Of a DNA stretch of 64,000 nucleotides, positions 62,445 to 64,000 are shown one piece after another. The DNA is from Pseudomonas putida (GTDB lineage Bacteria; Pseudomonadota; Gammaproteobacteria; Pseudomonadales; Pseudomonadaceae): assembly GCF_001976065.1 (NCBI RefSeq), contig NZ_MNAH01000008.1:256844-320843 (forward strand), written 5' to 3'. The translations under genes and the position numbers were made by a program. Each line of letters begins with the position of its first letter. Within the stretch, counting starts at the first letter, position 1. The notes below the pieces were generated by a model, which saw nothing but the letters and a program-made list of their open reading frames with translations, was not told the origin of the DNA and did no database searches.

Positions 62445-63229
62445 ATGTCTAGCCCAGATCTTTCAGAGCTTCTCGCTCAAGTGACCGAGATTGTTGAGCG
62501 CGCAGGCGTTCTGCTTTCCGAGGAGTGGAACCGTCCGGATGGACCGCGTGGCTGGGGTGACAAGGCTGTGATTTTTGGGGGGAAGAAACGGGCCACGTCC
62601 TCACTGGGCACGCTTGGTGTTGGGTTGTAGACCCTAACGATGGCACGAGTGATTTTTTGAAGGGCTTGAAGGGATCGGCCATGTCGGTTGGGCTACTGCA
62701 TAACGCTATTCCCGTGCTCGGGGTTGTACACGCACCAGTGACTTCCAGTGGGCTAGCCGATTGCATCAGTTGGGCGGAGGGTAATCCCCATGTGATTCGC
62801 AACGGCCAATCAATAGACGTCTTTCTCGCCGATAAAAAGCTTTCGAGCGACAGCACAATCATGGTGAGTGCAGCAGCAATGAACAACCCAGAACTCAATC
62901 GACAGCTGTGTGCTCCAGGACAATTCCATGCAATGCCATCAATCGCTTACAGACTGGCAAGAGTGGCCGCGGGAGACGGGGTATGCGGTGTCTCGCTCTA
63001 CGCTGTTTCAGCGCATGATGTCGTGGCTGGGCATGCGCTGTTGAGAGGTGCGGGAGGCGTTTTATTGGATGAGAATGGGGTCGCCATACGTTACGCGACA
63101 AAGGCAAACATGATAACTGTTTCGCAACGGTGCTTTGGTGGTTCACCCTCGGTATGCCACGAATTAGCCACCCGCGAGTGGGACCAAGTGTTCAGATCTA
63201 GCGCCATAGATCACAAGTCTGACGCATAG
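62445..63229 (+). pseudogene. inositol-monophosphatase-family protein, frameshifted and internally deleted
   Basis: Begins MSSPDLSELLAQVTEIVERA and continues RPDGPRGWGDKA, then jumps frame near 62570 to CDFWGEETGHV, WVVDPNDGTSDFLKG (metal-binding DP-DGT motif) and on to the C-terminal HDVVAGHALLRGAGG. About 16 expected residues between GDKA and CDFW are missing and the frame changes. The family includes CysQ and inositol phosphatases. Dead gene beside the IS21 end. Confidence 0.7.
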
Positions 63230-63232
63230 CCA

Positions 63233-63442
63233 TCAGAAAGCTTCAGGCCCTGGCTCAACGCCAGTAAAGGTGATTTCCACTGGCTCACCTTCACGCTGCC
63301 ACGCCAACTGATAGACCAGCCATTGGTGTTCTCCCTCACAGCGATCCGCCACGAGCAGTAGGGTCCATCCTGCCCTCAGCAACCTATTGGCATTTTCCTC
63401 GCTCCGGGTGCTGATCAGCGTTTTCGTATGCTCAATGCCCAC
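63233..63442 (-). CDS. hypothetical protein, 69 residues
   Basis: MGIEHTKTLISTRSEENANR, then LLLVADRCEGEHQWLVYQLA. No family recognised. Composition plausible for coding. Convergent with the preceding pseudogene. Confidence 0.45.
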   Translation of the reverse strand: MGIEHTKTLISTRSEENANRLLRAGWTLLLVADRCEGEHQWLVYQLAWQREGEPVEITFTGVEPGPEAF

Positions 63443-63638
63443 GATAAATTATCCCTCACCATCAAGATGATCGACTTGAATGCCGATGCTTCGATTTTTA
63501 TGTCGATACTAGCTCCGGTGGAGCGGAAGTGCAGGATCCCACTGCAATGTCCAATCAGCTCTTCCGGCTGTCTTGATCTTCGCGGGGCGTACCTACCTCC
63601 CTAGATTAAACCGTGACTAACTCCGCTGTCAGGCAACC
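63443..63638. other. short intergenic region before the IS3 element
   Basis: Nothing recognised. Confidence 0.35.
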
Positions 63639-64000
63639 TGTAGTGGTCAACTAATCCCGGACACGACGTTAAGTTTTTTCTCGGCCTGAGCTGGGGCCAG
63701 TCCGTTATTGAATTGGTGCGGTCTAATCCAGTTGTACCGATGCATCAGGTAATGACTGATGTCGCGGTGCGCTTCTTGAGCTGTCATGTAGCCCACGGTC
63801 GGTATCCATTCAGTTTTCAAGCTGCGAAACACACGCTCCATCGGCGCATTATCCCAACAGTTTCCACGACGGCTCATGCTTTGGCGCATGCGGTAACGCC
63901 AGAGCCGTTGGCGAAACTGGCGACTGCCATATTGCGAGCCCTGATCCGAGTGAAACAGCAGCCCTTGAGGCCTGCCACGCTGTTCGTAAGCCATGTCCAA
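63639..64000 (-). mobile_element. IS3-family insertion sequence, partial (leaves right edge)
   Basis: The element end begins TGTAGTGGTCAACTAATCCC at 63639, eight bases before the transposase stop, as in IS3 elements. The rest lies beyond the window. Confidence 0.8.
63647..64000 (-). CDS. IS3-family transposase OrfB, C-terminal part
   Basis: 117 residues up to the window edge. DDE integrase core: aspartate in LLFHSDQGSQYGS, then SRRGNCWDNAPMERVFRSLK with the catalytic glutamate in PME, and RYNWIRPHQFNNGLAPAQAE at the end. The N-terminal part and OrfA are outside the window. Confidence 0.92.
   Translation of the reverse strand: MDMAYEQRGRPQGLLFHSDQGSQYGSRQFRQRLWRYRMRQSMSRRGNCWDNAPMERVFRSLKTEWIPTVGYMTAQEAHRDISHYLMHRYNWIRPHQFNNGLAPAQAEKKLNVVSGIS

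Noticed and set aside
1..64000. rRNA, tRNA or CRISPR loci
   Set aside because: None recognised on either strand by eye; a tRNAscan or covariance search would be needed to exclude them fully.

Overview
The window looks like accessory chromosome of a Pseudomonas of the fluorescens/putida type. The evidence is moderately GC-rich coding sequence, TrkH, DctPQM, NhaA and malic-enzyme proteins of clear pseudomonad character, and many LysR and GlxA/AraC regulators. Several insertion sequences and decayed genes mark it as a plastic region. I saw no rRNA or tRNA gene and no CRISPR array.

Layout. 1-7 kb: 5' part of a multicopper oxidase gene leaving the left edge, a TrkH potassium transporter, and a complete dctPQM TRAP dicarboxylate transporter. 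7-13 kb: a CBS-domain protein, a type II NADH-dehydrogenase-like flavoprotein, a GlxA-type regulator and a divergent exported alpha/beta hydrolase. 13-18 kb: a FixJ-type response regulator, an LRAT-fold protein, a LysR regulator, a stand-alone receiver, and decayed genes (PpyR-like, cupin, NmrA-like SDR). 18-29 kb: a probable hydroquinone / halohydroquinone catabolic cluster. It holds a nitroreductase, a LinE/PcpA-like ring-cleavage dioxygenase, WrbA, two glutathione transferases (one LinD-like), a tryptophan-2,3-dioxygenase-family protein, a LysR regulator, an amidase coupled to maleylacetate reductase, and a SphA-like outer-membrane channel. 29-34 kb: a second GlxA / flavoprotein module with an exported isochorismatase-fold hydrolase and a metallo-beta-lactamase-fold hydrolase. 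34.5-40 kb: a 1848-residue kinase-ATPase-GAF-PAS-histidine kinase.

41-62 kb: an island carrying extra versions of housekeeping functions (methionine aminopeptidase, NAD-isocitrate dehydrogenase, two malic enzymes, NhaA, SulP, TRIC-type channel, cyclopropane synthase, universal stress protein) and two inverted copies of a two-gene cassette of unknown small proteins. Six 19-bp palindromes of one 7-5-7 design lie before genes of this island. One lies just before an intact ribbon-helix-helix regulator gene and another before a dead copy of such a gene, so I propose a self-contained regulon. IS21-type terminal repeats lie at 40.98, 50.39 and 62.3 kb, an IS21 istAB pair is at 59.9-62.2 kb, an IS5-family remnant is at 49.6 kb and an IS3-family element starts at 63.64 kb.

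Working model: the 18-29 kb block imports an aromatic compound and funnels hydroquinone-type intermediates to maleylacetate and beta-ketoadipate, while WrbA, the nitroreductase and the GSTs handle quinone stress. The 41-59 kb block is a mobile stress or backup-metabolism island under one small repressor. All functions here come from reading sequence and remembered families; no database search was run.
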